This document shows, piece by piece, positions 63,260-64,000 of a stretch of 64,000 nucleotides of DNA. Origin of the DNA: Lutispora saccharofermentans (GTDB taxonomy: Bacteria; Bacillota; Clostridia; Lutisporales; Lutisporaceae); contig NZ_JAJEKE010000005.1 of NCBI RefSeq assembly GCF_024363565.1, positions 1 through 64,000 on the forward strand. The letters run 5' to 3'. A program made the translations under genes and the position numbers. Every line of letters starts with the position of its first letter. The stretch's first letter is position 1. The notes beneath the pieces were generated by a model that worked only from the letters and a program-made list of their open reading frames with translations, was not told where the DNA came from and did not search any database.

Positions 63260-64000
63260 TACTTCACAACGATAACAAATCCGTCCAGCTTTATCTCTTG
63301 TCCCGGCTTAATGCTCAAGCTGAAGGTAAAATTGTTTGCATCCCTCGGTATCTTAAACTCCATGGTTACCTGCCTCCACTTATACTGGAGATCAAAATTC
63401 CTGAAGGGGTAACTTACCTTGCCTACTCTCACATTTACACTCATGTTCTCTTCAGCCGTAATCTTTCTGGCCCAGAATTTGATGCTCACCGTTTTGCCCT
63501 TCAAATCCTTATCTTCCAGCAAGGTGCTCAAATTAGCCCTGATGCCTGCACCCTTATTCAGAGTATTGATAAGGCGCAGAGAGCTTCCTGAGTCCCTGTA
63601 ATCCACCGTCATAATCTCGCTGTAGATATTGTCCTTGGTCCACATAACATTGAATCTGTCATAATAGCCCCTGGTAGTAAGCCTGAAATTCTTATCAAAA
63701 AGCTGCTCATATGCCGCATTTTCATAAATCTTGCTATACTGCTCATTGGGCTTTAATGTCTCAATTCCTTTATCCTCTTTAAATCCTTTTCCCGTAACCT
63801 GTATAAAGGTCTTCCTTTCCTTTTCCTCACTGCCCTTATAATTTATGGTCAAGGTGATCTTATAGTTATTGTTTTCGAAAACTCCCATTGAAAAGCTGTC
63901 TTTGCTTCCTCTATACAGCACGCTGCTGCCGCTTTCTACCTTCCAGGCTACTTTGGTAATCAGATGGTAGGGATCGCTCTTCTCTCTGTCGTATTTCACG
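63259..64000 (-). CDS. Secreted carbohydrate-binding-like protein, C-terminal part
   Basis: About 247 codons are visible; the frame stays open to the right edge, so the N-terminus is outside. The apparent GTG at 63999 is probably internal. The last ~120 residues look like a CBM4/9-type jelly roll: DSGSSLRLINTLNKGAGIRANLSTLLEDKDLKGKTVSIKFWARKI, then YKWRQVTMEFKIPRDANNFTFSLSIKPGQEIKLDGF. The preceding part is beta-rich without clear identity. Position next to the S-layer genes suggests an extracellular protein. Confidence 0.7.
   Translation of the reverse strand, partial: VKYDREKSDPYHLITKVAWKVESGSSVLYRGSKDSFSMGVFENNNYKITLTINYKGSEEKERKTFIQVTGKGFKEDKGIETLKPNEQYSKIYENAAYEQLFDKNFRLTTRGYYDRFNVMWTKDNIYSEIMTVDYRDSGSSLRLINTLNKGAGIRANLSTLLEDKDLKGKTVSIKFWARKITAEENMSVNVRVGKVSYPFRNFDLQYKWRQVTMEFKIPRDANNFTFSLSIKPGQEIKLDGFVIVVK

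Noticed and set aside
1-64000. CRISPR arrays, tRNA/rRNA genes, prophage or transposase genes
   Set aside because: No regular repeat-spacer structure, no cloverleaf or rRNA sequence, and no integrase or transposase motifs seen on either strand.

Overview
The window is AT-rich DNA with strong GGAGG-type ribosome binding sites, frequent TTG and GTG starts, ABC exporters, S-layer proteins, oxygen-sensitive redox enzymes (tungsten aldehyde:ferredoxin oxidoreductase, polyferredoxins) and two lysine-fermentation genes. This points to an anaerobic, amino-acid-fermenting Gram-positive of the Clostridia/Tissierellia type. The species cannot be named from the sequence alone. I see no rRNA, tRNA, CRISPR array, transposase or prophage genes.

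Layout. (1) 1-6718: on the minus strand, a BTAD-type regulator with a degenerate GGDEF domain, a PAS-GGDEF-HD-GYP protein, then a cyclic-di-GMP-I riboswitch with terminator ahead of a very large InlB-repeat surface protein that runs off the left edge and is open over 1227 codons. (2) 6988-15353: ferritin under a Fur/PerR-like dyad, a small membrane protein, a two-gene ABC transporter, and a MacAB-like ATPase/FtsX/HlyD exporter. (3) 15577-34627: about 20 genes on the minus strand forming one catabolic and redox block: class V aminotransferase, IclR regulator, DUF917 protein, BMP/nucleoside-type ABC importer, iron-sulfur flavoprotein, two four-cluster ferredoxins, an FAD/NAD oxidoreductase, tungsten AOR, class I aminotransferase, a MoaD-like carrier, TIGR04076 protein, flavin reductase and a three-subunit molybdenum hydroxylase. 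A divergent KDPG aldolase/KDG kinase/VOC operon (35054-37134) shares an operator-like sequence with it. (4) 37186-49546: the conserved tdk, rpmE, rho, glpX, fsa array, interrupted between rpmE and rho by an 8-kb block holding pepD, a PucR regulator, an NCS1 transporter, a nitrilase-family amidase and two NicX-like metalloenzyme paralogues. (5) 49633-51607: a zinc-ribbon protein and the lysine-fermentation genes kce and kal, separated by a long imperfect inverted repeat. (6) 51784-64000: phosphoglucomutase, an SLH protein, two large S-layer-like proteins with Ig-like repeats, a coiled-coil protein, an unannotated type I toxin-antitoxin module, and the C-terminal part of a carbohydrate-binding-like protein.

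How it fits together. The left edge looks like a self-contained c-di-GMP circuit: a bifunctional turnover enzyme next to a riboswitch-controlled adhesin. The central operon looks designed to import a nitrogenous compound, oxidise it with a Mo hydroxylase, transaminate it and oxidise the resulting aldehyde at low potential through AOR and polyferredoxins. The substrate is not identified. The NicX/NCS1/amidase/PucR block looks like a second N-compound pathway. The most distinctive small item is the toxin-antitoxin module at 62908-63210: a 29-residue hydrophobic peptide with a sequestered ribosome binding site and a convergent, separately promoted small RNA.
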